Assembly (NCBI RefSeq): GCF_019654955.1
Contig: NZ_BPEV01000024.1
Coordinates: forward strand, 25,681-89,680
From: Shewanella sp. KT0246
Lineage (GTDB): Bacteria > Pseudomonadota > Gammaproteobacteria > Enterobacterales > Shewanellaceae
Direction of reading: 5' to 3'
Length of the DNA: 64,000 nt
A model generated the notes under the pieces. The model saw only the letters and a list, made by a program, of their open reading frames with translations. It made no database searches and was not told where the DNA came from. Both the position numbers and the translations under genes were made by a program. Of this stretch, positions 8,995-21,213 are shown piece by piece (the stretch's first letter is position 1; each line of letters opens with the position of its first letter).

Positions 8995-10077
8995 TTATAG
9001 AGTGATTAACTTTTGATGCAGTAACTCAAACTCATCATGGCTAATAGCGACTTGAGAAAGCAACTGCGACTGCGCCTGCTCTGTCAGCTTATCCACCTGT
9101 TTAAGCATCGAACATTCACTAATGATATTGGCACGCCATATTATCAAAGCCATGCTATCTGTTGGTTTGTGATGACAGTTAGCCAATTGGGTTAACGGCA
9201 CTTCAAATTCAGCGGGTAATTGCCAATATTTAACAAGCAATGCGCTGAGTCCTAATGACTTGGTCGTCATGACTTGCTTAAACAATATCGAACTAGGCTG
9301 CTCACCAGGTTCAGCTTGTCGAAACGCTTCAATCATCATTTTAAAAATAGCAATTTTGCCAACGTCATGTAGTAAGCCTAAAAAGAATGCGGTATCACCA
9401 TCATATTCTGCAAGTTCATTAGCTAAAAAGGCTACCTGCATAGAGTGGCGCCAAATTTCAGCGCCAAAGCGTCTGAAATAAATAGGCTTAATGTTAATCA
9501 TTTCCTTCATTAAGCTTGTTCGTACAAATAGTTGTAATTGGCTTAAACCAATCTGCACAACAGCTTGTTGCAAGCTGGTGATTTGCTTATCAGAGCGTTT
9601 GAAAGCACTCGAATTACACAACTTCAATACTTCAATACTCAATACCGGATCTTGCTCTATCCGCAGAAGCAAAGACTTAGTATCGACATCTGATTGAGCT
9701 ATTTGTCTGTCTACTTCTGATAATCGACTAGGTAGTTTAAGTACCTTTTCAGCAATAGCCTGCGGCGCTGTAAAAGCCTGTTCAATCTTAGTCAGCACAC
9801 TGCGCTCTAAGTCATTTGCCATTGCACCTGTATCTTGGCTACTTGATGGAAATAACAAACTATAAAACAGTGCACTAGCATCAAGAACACTTGTCGGCAC
9901 GGCAACGGAGACTTGCTCAGTAGTTTGTTGATGACTAGCTTGCTTTGGCCTAGACGCAACTTGTGAATTAGCTGGGCGTTTTAATAACACAGATTGTTGG
10001 CTGTCTAATGATTTAGCAGCATTGACCTCTTGGGTCGGACGAACATTAAACAACTTATAAAATAGCTTTTTAAACAT
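8995..10077 (-). CDS. HDOD domain protein
   Basis: A 360-residue cytoplasmic protein. Residues about 1-100 are low-complexity and rich in Gln and Ser. Residues about 105-310 form an HDOD domain (LPSRLSEVDRQIAQ, DPVLSIEVLKLCNSSAF, GLLHDVGKIAIFKM). HDOD domains resemble HD hydrolases but usually lack activity and serve in signalling. Here an HD pair is kept within LHDVGK, though the full metal-binding set is not evident. It has no output domain, and its partner is unknown. It stands alone, convergent with glyS and downstream of gyrB. Confidence 0.85.
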   Translation of the reverse strand: MFKKLFYKLFNVRPTQEVNAAKSLDSQQSVLLKRPANSQVASRPKQASHQQTTEQVSVAVPTSVLDASALFYSLLFPSSSQDTGAMANDLERSVLTKIEQAFTAPQAIAEKVLKLPSRLSEVDRQIAQSDVDTKSLLLRIEQDPVLSIEVLKLCNSSAFKRSDKQITSLQQAVVQIGLSQLQLFVRTSLMKEMINIKPIYFRRFGAEIWRHSMQVAFLANELAEYDGDTAFFLGLLHDVGKIAIFKMMIEAFRQAEPGEQPSSILFKQVMTTKSLGLSALLVKYWQLPAEFEVPLTQLANCHHKPTDSMALIIWRANIISECSMLKQVDKLTEQAQSQLLSQVAISHDEFELLHQKLITL

Positions 10078-10141
10078 GACAAAATACCACTTAGACAGGT
10101 AACAACATTGGAAAAAGCTGGTTTAAAAGGGTTAAAACTAA

Positions 10142-10167
10142 AAATGGGTGCCACTTGGCACCCATTT
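10142..10167 (-). terminator. Terminator after gyrB
   Basis: The hairpin AAATGGGTGCC, four-base loop, GGCACCCATTT lies 18 bp past the gyrB stop. Read on the minus strand, a T-rich stretch follows the stem. Confidence 0.85.
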
Positions 10168-10184
10168 AATTTAACAGAGATGCA

Positions 10185-12617
<2,433 letters not shown>

Positions 12618-13700
12618 TTATTCAACTACCGTGACTTGCCCATGTTCCACATGAAACATTTTACTTGGCGGGCTTGCCAGCGAATCGACTATTGCAACAG
12701 GATCAATCGCTGTGACAAAAATTTGTGCACCGGTTTCGGTTAACTGTTTTAGCAATAGTTGCCTATGTTGTGCATCCAACTCAGATGGAAGATCATCCAC
12801 AAGGTAAATACTATGCTTGTTTTGTTGTTCTTGAAGCAATTTGCCTTGTGCAATACGCAGTGCACAGACTAATAATTTTAACTGTCCTCGGGATAATGCA
12901 TCCTGCACAGGAAGGTTGCCAACGCGTAATCGTAAATCCGCTTTATGTGGTCCACTGCCTGTATTTCCCGATGATAAATCTCTGTGATATTGAGTTTCGA
13001 GTAACTCTGCAAAATCCGTTTTGCTATCCCAGCCGCGAGTAAAGGAAACTTTAATATCAACTCGTGGTAAAAACTCTTTGATTATACCCTTAAGTAGCTC
13101 ATTTAACGAGTCTACATATTGATTTCGTATCGAAGTAACTTGTTCAGCATACCGTACCAATTCCTTATCCCAAAATTGAATTGTGGCATAAGAAGAACCA
13201 TCTCTAAGAAGTTGATTTCTTTGCTTTAAAATTCTTCTTGTATTCACCCATGCTTGATAAAAATTAACGTCCGCATGAAAAGCGCCCCAGTCGATAAATT
13301 GTCGGCGGGCTTTTGGGCCTTCAAATAGCAAAGAAAAACTTTCCGGTGTGATAACTTGAATGGGTAATGTTTCAGCCAAAACCGACAAACGCTTCACTTT
13401 GTCGCCATTTAATTTGACATCAATATCGCCATTTCGAAAACGTCTTAAACCTAATTTAGCTTCGCCCGAAGCCATTTCTAGTTGAGCAAATAAAGTTAAA
13501 CTATCTTGCTCAATATTAATCACTCTTTGAGATAAATGACTGCGAAAAGAACGCCCCATTCCCAAAAAATATATAGCTTCTAATATACTGGTTTTTCCGC
13601 TGCCATTTTCACCATAAATCAGATTTAAACCTGACTCTGGTTGTAATGACGCCGAAAGGATATTGCGAAACTGGGCGATATTAAGACGGGTTAAACTCAT
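12618..13700 (-). CDS. recF: DNA recombination and repair protein RecF
   Basis: A 360-residue SMC-like ATPase that works with RecO and RecR to load RecA at single-strand gaps. The Walker A motif GENGSGKT is at residues 30-37. The ABC-type signature region ([16 protein letters not shown]) and Walker B ([12 protein letters not shown]) lie in the last third. Length fits E. coli RecF. It lies between dnaN and gyrB; a hairpin in the dnaN-recF gap could lower its expression relative to dnaN. The last residues (MFHVEHG) are encoded by a parS-like sequence at 12643-12658. Confidence 0.97.
   Translation of the reverse strand: MSLTRLNIAQFRNILSASLQPESGLNLIYGENGSGKTSILEAIYFLGMGRSFRSHLSQRVINIEQDSLTLFAQLEMASGEAKLGLRRFRNGDIDVKLNGDKVKRLSVLAETLPIQVITPESFSLLFEGPKARRQFIDWGAFHADVNFYQAWVNTRRILKQRNQLLRDGSSYATIQFWDKELVRYAEQVTSIRNQYVDSLNELLKGIIKEFLPRVDIKVSFTRGWDSKTDFAELLETQYHRDLSSGNTGSGPHKADLRLRVGNLPVQDALSRGQLKLLVCALRIAQGKLLQEQQNKHSIYLVDDLPSELDAQHRQLLLKQLTETGAQIFVTAIDPVAIVDSLASPPSKMFHVEHGQVTVVE
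12643..12658. other. Degenerate parS-like sequence in the recF 3' end
   Basis: TGTTCCACATGAAACA differs from the ParB consensus at one core position (CACATG in place of CACGTG). It lies in the recF reading frame. The core substitution may weaken or abolish binding. Confidence 0.4.
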
Positions 13701-13743
13701 GAGTGGTAATTTCTCAAACCTATCAACAAAGAAGTAAAACTAA

Positions 13744-13770
13744 AAAAGGTGCCTTAATGTAGCACCTTTT
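13744..13770 (-). terminator. Hairpin/attenuator between dnaN and recF
   Basis: Minus-strand hairpin with arms AAAAGGTGC and GCACCTTTT around a nine-base loop, followed by a short U-run. It sits within the presumed operon, so it may partly terminate transcription after dnaN. Confidence 0.7.
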
Positions 13771-13812
13771 GGGATAAAAACGTCGCAGTAATCTATTTAG
13801 ATCATGTCAAAA

Positions 13813-14913
13813 TTATAAACGCATAGGCATCACGACATACATTGAATCTTCTTCGGCGTGGTTTTCTATCAACGCACTCGAGTTTCCATCAATCAGAGTG
13901 ATTCTGACGTCGTCACTGGCTAAGTTATTTAATACATCGAGTAGATAACTCACATTAAAGCCAATTTCTAAGTTTTCAGAATTGTATTCAACGTCGATAA
14001 TTTCTTCTGCTTCTTCTTGCTCAGGGTTGTTTGCTGTAATGCGCAATAATCCTGGCTCAAGCTGAATACGAACCCCACGGAACTTCTCATTCGATAAAAT
14101 TGAAGCGCGAGTTAATGCTTGTTTTAAATGATTACGACTCGCGACTACAATCTTATTACCGCCTTTAGGTAACACGCGACGATAATCAGGAAAACGTCCA
14201 TCAACAAGCTTACTGGTAAATACGGCATTATCGGTGGTGGCACGAATAGCACTATCACCAATAGCAATATTAATCTCTTTGTCTTCGCTCTCTAATAAGC
14301 GCGACATTTCAACCACACCTTTACGCGGCACAATCACTTGCTTTTCTGGTAATTCGATACCAATATCACGATGACTGAGTGCTAAACGGTGTCCATCTGT
14401 CGCAATCGCTTTTAACGAGTTACCCGCAGTTTCAAAAAGTAAGCCATTTAAATAGTATCGAACATCTTGGTTCGCCATTGAGAACTGGGTCGAATCAATA
14501 ATCGACTTTAATGTGCCCTGCTTTAAACTGAATTCAATCTCTGCTTGGAAAGCTTCAACATTGGGGTAATCAGATGCTGGCAAAGTGGCTAAAGAAAAAC
14601 GGCTACGGCCTGAGCGTAATAACCATTTGTTTTCTTGTTGTTCAATTTTGATTTCGACTTGTTCAGGAAGAGACTTGACGATATCTAAAAGCTTTTTAGC
14701 GGGAACAGTCGTGCTACCGACTTCAATGTCACCTTGAATAGGCGCTTGGCCTACAAGCTCCACTTCTAAATCCGTACCTGTCAGCTTAAGTGAGTACTCA
14801 CTAACTTCCACGAGTAGATTAGATAAAATCGGCAAGTTATGACGTCTTTCTACTGCGCCACACACTAATTGAAGTGGTTTTAATAGGGCATCCCTATCAA
14901 TTGAAAATTTCAT
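13813..14913 (-). CDS. dnaN: DNA polymerase III beta subunit (sliding clamp)
   Basis: A 366-residue ring-forming processivity clamp, homodimeric on DNA. The start MKFSIDRDALLKPLQLVCGAVE and the ending SMYVVMPMRL are diagnostic of the family. I chose the ATG at 14913 to match the usual MKF start; an upstream in-frame start at 14922 would add MRR. It follows dnaA with a gap of about 20 bp on the minus strand and is probably co-transcribed from the dnaA promoter. Confidence 0.98.
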   Translation of the reverse strand: MKFSIDRDALLKPLQLVCGAVERRHNLPILSNLLVEVSEYSLKLTGTDLEVELVGQAPIQGDIEVGSTTVPAKKLLDIVKSLPEQVEIKIEQQENKWLLRSGRSRFSLATLPASDYPNVEAFQAEIEFSLKQGTLKSIIDSTQFSMANQDVRYYLNGLLFETAGNSLKAIATDGHRLALSHRDIGIELPEKQVIVPRKGVVEMSRLLESEDKEINIAIGDSAIRATTDNAVFTSKLVDGRFPDYRRVLPKGGNKIVVASRNHLKQALTRASILSNEKFRGVRIQLEPGLLRITANNPEQEEAEEIIDVEYNSENLEIGFNVSYLLDVLNNLASDDVRITLIDGNSSALIENHAEEDSMYVVMPMRL

Positions 14914-14932
14914 TCGTCTCAATTTCCTGATA

Positions 14933-16321
14933 TTAAGAAGATAATGTACGTATCAAGTTAGCATAATCTTCTTTAATGTCATGACTTTCTTCACGCAATT
15001 GGGCAATTTTTCTGCATGCGTGTAATACGGTAGTATGATCACGACCTCCAAAGGCATCCCCAATTTCAGGCAAGCTTTGGTTTGTGAGTTCTTTTGATAA
15101 TGCCATCGCTACTTGACGAGGTCTCGCAACACTACGAGAACGACGCTTAGATAGCATGTCAGCCATTTTAATTTTGTAGTACTCAGCCACGGTCTTTTGA
15201 ATATTATCAATCGTGACCAGTTTTTCTTGTAGCGCTAATAAATCACGCAATGCTTCACGAACAAAATCAATCGTAATCGGTCGACCAGTAAAGTTAGCAT
15301 TGGCAATAACACGGTTTAATGCGCCTTCTAATTCACGCACATTTGAACGTAAACGTTTGGCAATAAAGAACGCCACTTCATCTGGAAGGTTAATGCCACT
15401 CTCTTGTGCTTTACGCATCAAGATCGCCACACGAGTTTCCAGTTCAGGCGGCTCAATAGCAACCGTAAGACCCCAACCAAAACGAGATTTTAAACGATCT
15501 TCTACCCCATCGATTTCTTTAGGGTATTTATCAGATGTCAAAATGATCTGATGATTACCTTCTAATAGTGCATTGAAGGTATGAAAGAATTCTTCTTGTG
15601 AACGATCTTTATTGGCAAAGAATTGAATGTCATCAATAAAGAGTGCATCAACACTACGGTAATAACGTTTGAAATCTTCAATCGCATTATTCTGTAATGC
15701 TTTAACCATATCCTGAACAAAACGCTCAGAGTGCATATAAACCACTTTAGCATTGGGATTATTTTTAATAATCCCATTGCCTACTGCATGCAATAAATGG
15801 GTTTTACCTAAACCGGTGCCGCCATATAAAAATAATGGGTTGTATGCACCACCTGGGTTTTCTGCCACTTGCAGCGCTGCAGCTTTACCTAGTTGGTTTG
15901 ATTTACCTTCAACGAAATTATCAAACTGATAAGTAGGATTAATATTACTGCGATGATTAGCATGCTCAACAGGCTCAGCTTGAGTATTAAATGCTGTACT
16001 GACACGCGGCTTAGCTTGTGTACTTTGCGGCTGTCTAACTTCTGCTTTTACTGGTGCAGGAGTTCTGACTGCTGACGGGCGGCTACCAATATCAAAACGC
16101 AGCTTAGGGGCATTTCCACCTAACTGTTCAGTAAAAAATTGATTGATGATATTGATGTACTTATCTCGAACCCAATCGAGTACAAAACGATTAGGTGCAT
16201 AAAGTACCAAAGTATCGCCATCCATTTCAGCTTGTAGCGGACGGATCCACATACTGAATTGCTGCGCAGAAAGTTCGTCTTGCAGCCTGTCGATACATTG
16301 TTGCCAAAGTGAAACCGCCAC
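14933..16321 (-). CDS. dnaA: Chromosomal replication initiator protein DnaA
   Basis: A 462-residue AAA+ initiator that binds 9-mer boxes at oriC and melts the adjacent AT-rich DNA. Domain I begins [19 protein letters not shown] (DnaB and DiaA contacts). Domain II is a variable linker from about 82 to 130. Domain III has Walker A GGTGLGKT (167-174) and Walker B FIDDIQ (228-233). Domain IV ends with the DNA-binding signature [15 protein letters not shown] (425-439). Its upstream region carries DnaA boxes and eleven GATC sites, indicating autoregulation and Dam/SeqA control. Here dnaA is about 16 kb from the mioC-mnmG origin. Confidence 0.99.
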   Translation of the reverse strand: MAVSLWQQCIDRLQDELSAQQFSMWIRPLQAEMDGDTLVLYAPNRFVLDWVRDKYINIINQFFTEQLGGNAPKLRFDIGSRPSAVRTPAPVKAEVRQPQSTQAKPRVSTAFNTQAEPVEHANHRSNINPTYQFDNFVEGKSNQLGKAAALQVAENPGGAYNPLFLYGGTGLGKTHLLHAVGNGIIKNNPNAKVVYMHSERFVQDMVKALQNNAIEDFKRYYRSVDALFIDDIQFFANKDRSQEEFFHTFNALLEGNHQIILTSDKYPKEIDGVEDRLKSRFGWGLTVAIEPPELETRVAILMRKAQESGINLPDEVAFFIAKRLRSNVRELEGALNRVIANANFTGRPITIDFVREALRDLLALQEKLVTIDNIQKTVAEYYKIKMADMLSKRRSRSVARPRQVAMALSKELTNQSLPEIGDAFGGRDHTTVLHACRKIAQLREESHDIKEDYANLIRTLSS

Positions 16322-16664
16322 TTAATATTCCTTAATATCGTTTGTTGAAGGAGGGGTATTCTATCGTTAGATCTCAATGATCGCTATCGATAAAAAAATT
16401 TTTATCCCCAGCCTGATCATTGTATGTGGATATCTGTGATCTTTAAAGATCAAAAACGATCCAATTAATCGCATTAGTTCGCAGATCCTGCTTTATTAAC
16501 CGATCACTCTTGATCTATAATAGCCGCGCTTTGATCTCGTTAAACAGCCTTTGATCCACTACATGTAGTGTTGATTCACAGAGTTATCCACATCCTGTGG
16601 TGAATTATTGGAGTTTAATGAAAAAGTAATTAGGTAAAAATTGTGCATATAGCTACTTTCCTTG
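16322..16664. promoter_or_regulatory. dnaA upstream regulatory region with GATC cluster and DnaA boxes
   Basis: I count eleven GATC sites between 16370 and 16556. There is a perfect DnaA box TTATCCACA at 16584-16592, with one-mismatch boxes at 16402-16410 (TTATCCCCA), 16425-16433 (minus strand, ATATCCACA) and 16572-16580 (TGATTCACA). An A-tract/T-tract segment lies near 16386-16406. This is the dnaA promoter side of the dnaA-rpmH gap. The GATC density is higher than at oriC itself. Confidence 0.8.
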
Positions 16665-16693
16665 TTGACGGTAGTGATTAAAGTGATTACAAT
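16665..16693 (+). promoter_or_regulatory. rpmH promoter
   Basis: TTGACG (16665-16670) and TACAAT (16688-16693) are separated by 17 bp, close to the sigma-70 consensus, and precede rpmH by about 75 bp. Confidence 0.8.
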
Positions 16694-16769
16694 TCGGCCT
16701 CTTTTTTGCCCTTGCCTCTTATTTTAAGAATGTAAGGTTTATTAACTACTAAATATACGGATTGCCAAA

Positions 16770-16907
16770 ATGAGTAAACGTACTTTTCAACCAAGCAACC
16801 TGAAGCGTAAGCGTTCTCACGGCTTCCGCGCACGTATGGCCACTGTAGGCGGCCGTAAAGTGATTGCACGTCGTCGTGCAAAAGGTCGCGCTCGTTTATC
16901 TGCTTAA
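16770..16907 (+). CDS. rpmH: 50S ribosomal protein L34
   Basis: A 45-residue, strongly basic ribosomal protein translated from the ATG at 16770. The sequence [19 protein letters not shown] and the ending KGRARLSA are the family's highly conserved pattern, with the usual [13 protein letters not shown] block. It is the first gene of the conserved rpmH-rnpA-yidD-yidC-mnmE order and is divergent from dnaA. Confidence 0.99.
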
Positions 16908-16923
16908 TCGGTAGATATTCATA

Positions 16924-17280
16924 GTGACTAGCTATGCTTTTACGCGGGAGTTACGTCTGTTAACTCCCGCGCAATTCAAATCTGTATTTTCAAATCCCAT
17001 CAAAGCATCTTCTGCTGAAATAACTCTGCTCGCTATACCTAATTCAGAACAACATCCTCGTATTGGATTAACAGTTGCAAAACGTTTTGTTAAAAACGCC
17101 AGTGATCGTAATCGTATTAAGCGAATAATCAGAACAAATTTCCGTTTAAGTCAGCACGACATTCCAAATCTTGATATTGTTGTCTTGGTTCGAAATGGTG
17201 TGGTCGATATGGAAAATGCAGAACTACATAAGTTAACAGAGAAGTTATGGCGCAAACTCAGTCGCCGTTACAATGGCTAG
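16924..17280 (+). CDS. rnpA: Ribonuclease P protein component
   Basis: A 118-residue basic protein subunit of RNase P, which matures tRNA 5' ends together with the rnpB RNA. Family features are [15 protein letters not shown] at the N-terminus and the RNA-binding RNR motif in [18 protein letters not shown]. The start is GTG at 16924, as in E. coli; no good Shine-Dalgarno is visible. The 3' end overlaps yidD by 34 bp. A strong hairpin lies just inside the coding region (16943-16971). Confidence 0.96.
   Translation: MTSYAFTRELRLLTPAQFKSVFSNPIKASSAEITLLAIPNSEQHPRIGLTVAKRFVKNASDRNRIKRIIRTNFRLSQHDIPNLDIVVLVRNGVVDMENAELHKLTEKLWRKLSRRYNG
16943..16971 (+). promoter_or_regulatory. Strong hairpin inside the start of rnpA
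   Basis: An 11-bp perfect stem (CGCGGGAGTTA and its complement) around a 7-base loop covers codons 7-16 of rnpA. E. coli rnpA has a similar GGGAGTTA stem at the same place. No T-run follows, so it is more likely a translational or RNA-processing element, or an attenuator, than a simple terminator. Confidence 0.65.
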
Positions 17281-17501
17281 CCACTAAGGCTATTCGTGGT
17301 TACCAACTTCTTATCAGCCCCATGCTGGGACCTCGCTGTAGATTCAACCCAACGTGCTCTTATTATGCGATTGATGCAATAAAAACGCATGGAACTGCGA
17401 AAGGTTGTTGGCTTGCAGCGAAACGCATACTAAAATGTCACCCTTTACATCCCGGCGGAAGTGATCCCGTCCCCCCTAAAAATGACAGGTGTAACAAATA
17501 G
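17247..17501 (+). CDS. yidD: Membrane protein insertion efficiency factor YidD
   Basis: An 84-residue inner-membrane-associated protein thought to assist YidC-dependent insertion. The family signature is evident: [28 protein letters not shown] with its paired cysteines, and [17 protein letters not shown]. An N-terminal amphipathic segment ([14 protein letters not shown]) is expected for membrane association. It overlaps the end of rnpA by 34 bp and is followed after 3 bp by yidC, so translation is likely coupled. Confidence 0.95.
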   Translation: MAQTQSPLQWLATKAIRGYQLLISPMLGPRCRFNPTCSYYAIDAIKTHGTAKGCWLAAKRILKCHPLHPGGSDPVPPKNDRCNK

Positions 17502-17504
17502 GCT

Positions 17505-19133
17505 ATGGAATCTCAACGCAATTTAATGCTTATCGCACTACTGTTTGTCAGTTTTTTACTTTGGCAAGCATGGCAAGACGATAAAGCACCACAACCGACA
17601 GCAACACAATCGGTTGTTCAAACGAATAACGTACCTTCGTCAAATATTGGCGATGTACCCGATGCTGATTCAAGCATGCCTGTTCAATTACCGGCGACTC
17701 AAAATCTGATTACAGTTAACACTGATCAGCTAAACATCAAAATCGACCCAGTAGGTGGTGATATTGTTTATGCTGCACTTGTTGACCATAAAGTTGAAAT
17801 CGATAGCGATGAAGCTTTTGTTCTTTTAGAGCAAAACGGTGCATTCAATTATATTTCTCAAAGTGGCTTAATCGGACGTGATGGTATTGATAGCAGTACT
17901 CACGGTCGTGCTCATTTTTCTGCTGAATCAGAACTATATGAATTAGCAGCTGGCCAAGACACTTTATCTGTACCATTAAGCTATGTAGATGCAAATGGCG
18001 CAAGCTATACCAAAGTATTTACTTTCACTCGTGGCCAGTTTGATGTGACCGTTGATTACAATGTAAACAACACCACAGCAGCGCCGCTTCAAATGCAAAT
18101 GTACGGTCAGATTAAGCAAACCGTTCAAGCATCTGAAAGCAGTATGATGATGCCGACTTACCGTGGTGCCGCATTCTCTACTCAGAATGTTCGTTACGAA
18201 AAGTATGATTTTGAAGATATTGCTAAAAGTAACTTAAACCAACAAACACTAGGCGGTTGGGCAGCAATGCTTCAACATTACTATGTGTCGGCTTGGGTAC
18301 CACCAGCAAATGATTCGAACACTATTTTCACCAGCATGAGTGCTGGTGGACAAGCCAACATTGGTTTCCGCGGTGCGGTGCATGATATTGCTCCAGGTAC
18401 CCAGCAAACTATTAGTGCTCAGTTCTTCGTAGGTCCTAAAGACCAAAAAGCACTTTCTAGTATTTCTGAAACCTTAAACCTTGTAGTTGATTATGGTTTC
18501 CTTTGGTGGCTAGCAATCCCTATTTACAAGTTACTGATGTTCTTCCAGTCAATTGTAACTAACTGGGGTATGGCTATTATCTTAATTACGTTATCTGTTC
18601 GTGGTCTTTTATATCCACTGACTAAAGCGCAATACACCTCAATGGCGAAAATGCGTAACCTACAGCCTAAACTTGCTGAACTGAAAGAACGTTTCGGTGA
18701 TGACCGTCAAAAGATGGGTCAAGCTATGATGGAGCTGTACAAGAAAGAAAAAGTTAACCCTATGGGTGGCTGTCTTCCTATCTTGCTGCAAATGCCTATT
18801 TTCATCGCATTATACTGGGTACTACTAGAAAGTTATGAATTGCGTCATGCACCATTCATGCTTTGGATTGACGATTTATCGGTTCAAGATCCTTACTACG
18901 TACTACCGTTACTAATGGGTGTGTCTATGTGGTTAATGCAGAAAATGCAGCCTATGGCACCAACCATGGATCCTATGCAAGTTAAGATGATGCAGTGGAT
19001 GCCAGTTATCTTTACTGTGTTCTTCCTATGGTTCCCATCAGGACTAGTTCTTTACTGGTTAGTTGGTAACTTAGTGGCAATCACACAACAAAAGATTATT
19101 TATGCCGGTTTAGAGAAAAAAGGCTTAAAATAA
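17505..19133 (+). CDS. yidC: Membrane protein insertase YidC
   Basis: A 542-residue inner-membrane insertase acting alone or with SecYEG. An N-terminal transmembrane helix ([17 protein letters not shown]) is followed by a large periplasmic domain to about residue 330. The conserved five-helix core begins at [18 protein letters not shown] and contains [40 protein letters not shown] and [14 protein letters not shown]. Length and topology match E. coli YidC. It ends the rpmH operon; a terminator follows. Confidence 0.98.
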   Translation: MESQRNLMLIALLFVSFLLWQAWQDDKAPQPTATQSVVQTNNVPSSNIGDVPDADSSMPVQLPATQNLITVNTDQLNIKIDPVGGDIVYAALVDHKVEIDSDEAFVLLEQNGAFNYISQSGLIGRDGIDSSTHGRAHFSAESELYELAAGQDTLSVPLSYVDANGASYTKVFTFTRGQFDVTVDYNVNNTTAAPLQMQMYGQIKQTVQASESSMMMPTYRGAAFSTQNVRYEKYDFEDIAKSNLNQQTLGGWAAMLQHYYVSAWVPPANDSNTIFTSMSAGGQANIGFRGAVHDIAPGTQQTISAQFFVGPKDQKALSSISETLNLVVDYGFLWWLAIPIYKLLMFFQSIVTNWGMAIILITLSVRGLLYPLTKAQYTSMAKMRNLQPKLAELKERFGDDRQKMGQAMMELYKKEKVNPMGGCLPILLQMPIFIALYWVLLESYELRHAPFMLWIDDLSVQDPYYVLPLLMGVSMWLMQKMQPMAPTMDPMQVKMMQWMPVIFTVFFLWFPSGLVLYWLVGNLVAITQQKIIYAGLEKKGLK

Positions 19134-19160
19134 GTCATAGCTCGAACTGATATAATCTTT

Positions 19161-19185
19161 AAAGGCGGCTATTAAGCCGCCTTTT
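19161..19185 (+). terminator. Terminator after yidC
   Basis: Hairpin AAAGGCGGCT, ATTA loop, AGCCGCCTTTT, directly after the yidC stop and before mnmE. Confidence 0.88.
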
Positions 19186-19215
19186 CCTTTACTATTTTCA
19201 ACAAGGTTTTCTTCA

Positions 19216-20574
19216 ATGACAGACACTATCGTGGCACAAGCAACCGCACCAGGTCGTGGCGGCGTCGGTATCATTCGTGTATCAGGTGATAAAGCAACTG
19301 AAGTCGCACAAAGCGTTTTAGGCCATTTACCTAAAACCCGTTATGCCGACTACTGTGACTTTAAAAGTGTGACTGGTGAAGTCATTGACCAAGGGATAGC
19401 CTTGTTCTTTAAAGGACCTAACTCCTTTACTGGTGAAGATGTATTGGAACTACAAGGTCACGGCGGCCAAATCGTATTAGATATGCTAATAAAGCGTGTT
19501 ATGGAAGTCGATGGGCTTCGTATAGCTAAACCGGGTGAGTTTAGTGAGCAGGCCTTTATGAACGACAAGCTTGATTTAACCCAAGCAGAAGCCATAGCTG
19601 ACTTAATTGATGCCACCAGCGAGCAAGCCGCTAAAAGCGCGTTAAACTCGCTCCAAGGTGAGTTCTCGGATGAAGTACATCAACTCGTTGAGCAAGTGAC
19701 TAACTTGCGTTTATACGTCGAAGCAGCGATTGATTTTCCAGATGAAGAAGTCGATTTTTTATCAGACGGTAAAATTGCTAACTCGCTTTATAACATCATC
19801 GACAAACTCGATTCTGTGCAAGCCAGTGCTAAACAGGGTTCGATTATTCGCGAAGGCATGAAAGTTGTCATTGCAGGTCGCCCTAACGCGGGTAAATCTA
19901 GTTTATTGAATGCGTTAGCAGGTAAAGAATCCGCTATTGTGACTGAAATAGCTGGCACGACTCGTGATGTTTTGCGCGAGCATATCCATTTAGATGGCAT
20001 GCCACTGCATATTATTGATACCGCTGGTTTACGTGATACAGCTGATACGGTTGAAAAAATTGGGATTGAGCGTGCATGGGATGAGATAGCAACTGCAGAC
20101 CGGGTGTTATTCATGGTTGATGGCACCACGACTACCGACGTTAATCCACATGATATTTGGCCTGACTTTATAGACCGCCTGCCATCAAGACTTGGAGTCA
20201 CCGTTGTTCGTAACAAAGCCGATTTAACCGGCGAGCCTGTTATGACCACAGATGAGCACGGTTATAACGTTTATCGCATTTCAGCTAAAACAGGCTTAGG
20301 CGTTGAAGAACTTAAACAACACCTTAAGACCCTCATGGGTTATCAAAGCAACCTTGAGGGTGGTTTTATCGCCCGTCGTCGCCATTTAGAAGCATTAGAC
20401 TTAGCCGCAAGCCACTTACAACTGGGTAAAGAACAACTGGAAGTGTATTTGGCTGGGGAATTACTCGCAGAAGAGCTACGAATGGCTCAGATGGCATTGT
20501 CAGAAATTACCGGTAAGTTCACCTCAGATGATCTCCTCGGTAAAATCTTTAGTTCTTTTTGTATTGGTAAATAG
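19216..20574 (+). CDS. mnmE: tRNA modification GTPase MnmE
   Basis: A 452-residue GTPase that, with MnmG (also in this window), makes the 5-carboxymethylaminomethyl or aminomethyl group on wobble uridine 34. The N-terminal tetrahydrofolate-binding domain ([19 protein letters not shown]) is followed by a helical domain interrupted by a G domain. The G1 motif is GRPNAGKSS (221-229), G3 is DTAGLR and G4 is NKAD. The C-terminal catalytic CIGK motif is present. Length matches the family. Confidence 0.98.
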   Translation: MTDTIVAQATAPGRGGVGIIRVSGDKATEVAQSVLGHLPKTRYADYCDFKSVTGEVIDQGIALFFKGPNSFTGEDVLELQGHGGQIVLDMLIKRVMEVDGLRIAKPGEFSEQAFMNDKLDLTQAEAIADLIDATSEQAAKSALNSLQGEFSDEVHQLVEQVTNLRLYVEAAIDFPDEEVDFLSDGKIANSLYNIIDKLDSVQASAKQGSIIREGMKVVIAGRPNAGKSSLLNALAGKESAIVTEIAGTTRDVLREHIHLDGMPLHIIDTAGLRDTADTVEKIGIERAWDEIATADRVLFMVDGTTTTDVNPHDIWPDFIDRLPSRLGVTVVRNKADLTGEPVMTTDEHGYNVYRISAKTGLGVEELKQHLKTLMGYQSNLEGGFIARRRHLEALDLAASHLQLGKEQLEVYLAGELLAEELRMAQMALSEITGKFTSDDLLGKIFSSFCIGK

Positions 20575-20579
20575 CCCTT

Positions 20580-21188
20580 ATGAGTTTAGCAAATACCGTC
20601 ATCGTACTCGATTTCGAAACCACCGGCTTATCACCTGATAACGCTGATAGAGCCATTGAAATTGGTGCAGTTAAACTGGTTGATGGTGAAGTGGTTGAAT
20701 CGTTTCAAGAATTAATGAACCCAGGATGTCGGGTAAATAGTTTTATTGAAAACTACACAGGTATTAGCAATCAAATGCTGCAAACAGCCGATAACTGCGA
20801 AACTGTCATGGCGCGGTTTGCTGATTTTATTGGAGACTTCAACCTTGTAGCCCATAACGCCAGCTTTGATAAGAAATTTTTAGATGCCGAGTTTCAGCGA
20901 ATTAATCACCAATACTCAGGTCAGTTTGCTTGCTCTTTATTGCTGTCTCGCAGAATAAGTCAAGATGCGCCAAACCATAAGCTCGGAACCTTGGTTGATT
21001 ACCACCAACTCCCCAATAATGGTGTTTTTCACCGTGCGTTAGCCGATGCCACGATGACGGGTCATTTATGGCTCCACCAGCTTGAAACAATTAAACTACA
21101 CCAACCTCAGCAAGCTGTGACTTTTGATAAAATTCAAAAAATTACAGGTATGCCAAAGGCGAAAGTCATGGCCTTTTTAGCACAATAA
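20580..21188 (+). CDS. DEDDh-family 3'-5' exonuclease (DnaQ-like)
   Basis: A 202-residue protein with an RNase T/DnaQ fold. Exo I is VIVLDFETTG (Asp11, Glu13), Exo II is LVAHNASFDKKFL, and Exo III is FHRALADATMTG with the His of the DEDDh subtype. It resembles the proofreading subunit of DNA polymerase III but is shorter and lacks an evident C-terminal polymerase-binding region, so it is probably a stand-alone nuclease in DNA repair or RNA turnover. It starts 5 bp after mnmE, suggesting co-transcription. Confidence 0.88.
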   Translation: MSLANTVIVLDFETTGLSPDNADRAIEIGAVKLVDGEVVESFQELMNPGCRVNSFIENYTGISNQMLQTADNCETVMARFADFIGDFNLVAHNASFDKKFLDAEFQRINHQYSGQFACSLLLSRRISQDAPNHKLGTLVDYHQLPNNGVFHRALADATMTGHLWLHQLETIKLHQPQQAVTFDKIQKITGMPKAKVMAFLAQ

Positions 21189-21213
21189 CCTTTCAACAAA
21201 GTAATTAAGTTTA

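Noticed and set aside
16322..16664. The dnaA-rpmH gap as the main oriC
   Set aside because: The mioC-mnmG gap has more perfect DnaA boxes and E. coli-like unwinding repeats in the right order. The dnaA gap is kept as a finding but not called the main origin.
19788..20249. 153-codon minus-strand frame in mnmE
   Set aside because: Antisense to the conserved G domain of MnmE; composition is typical of a shadow frame.
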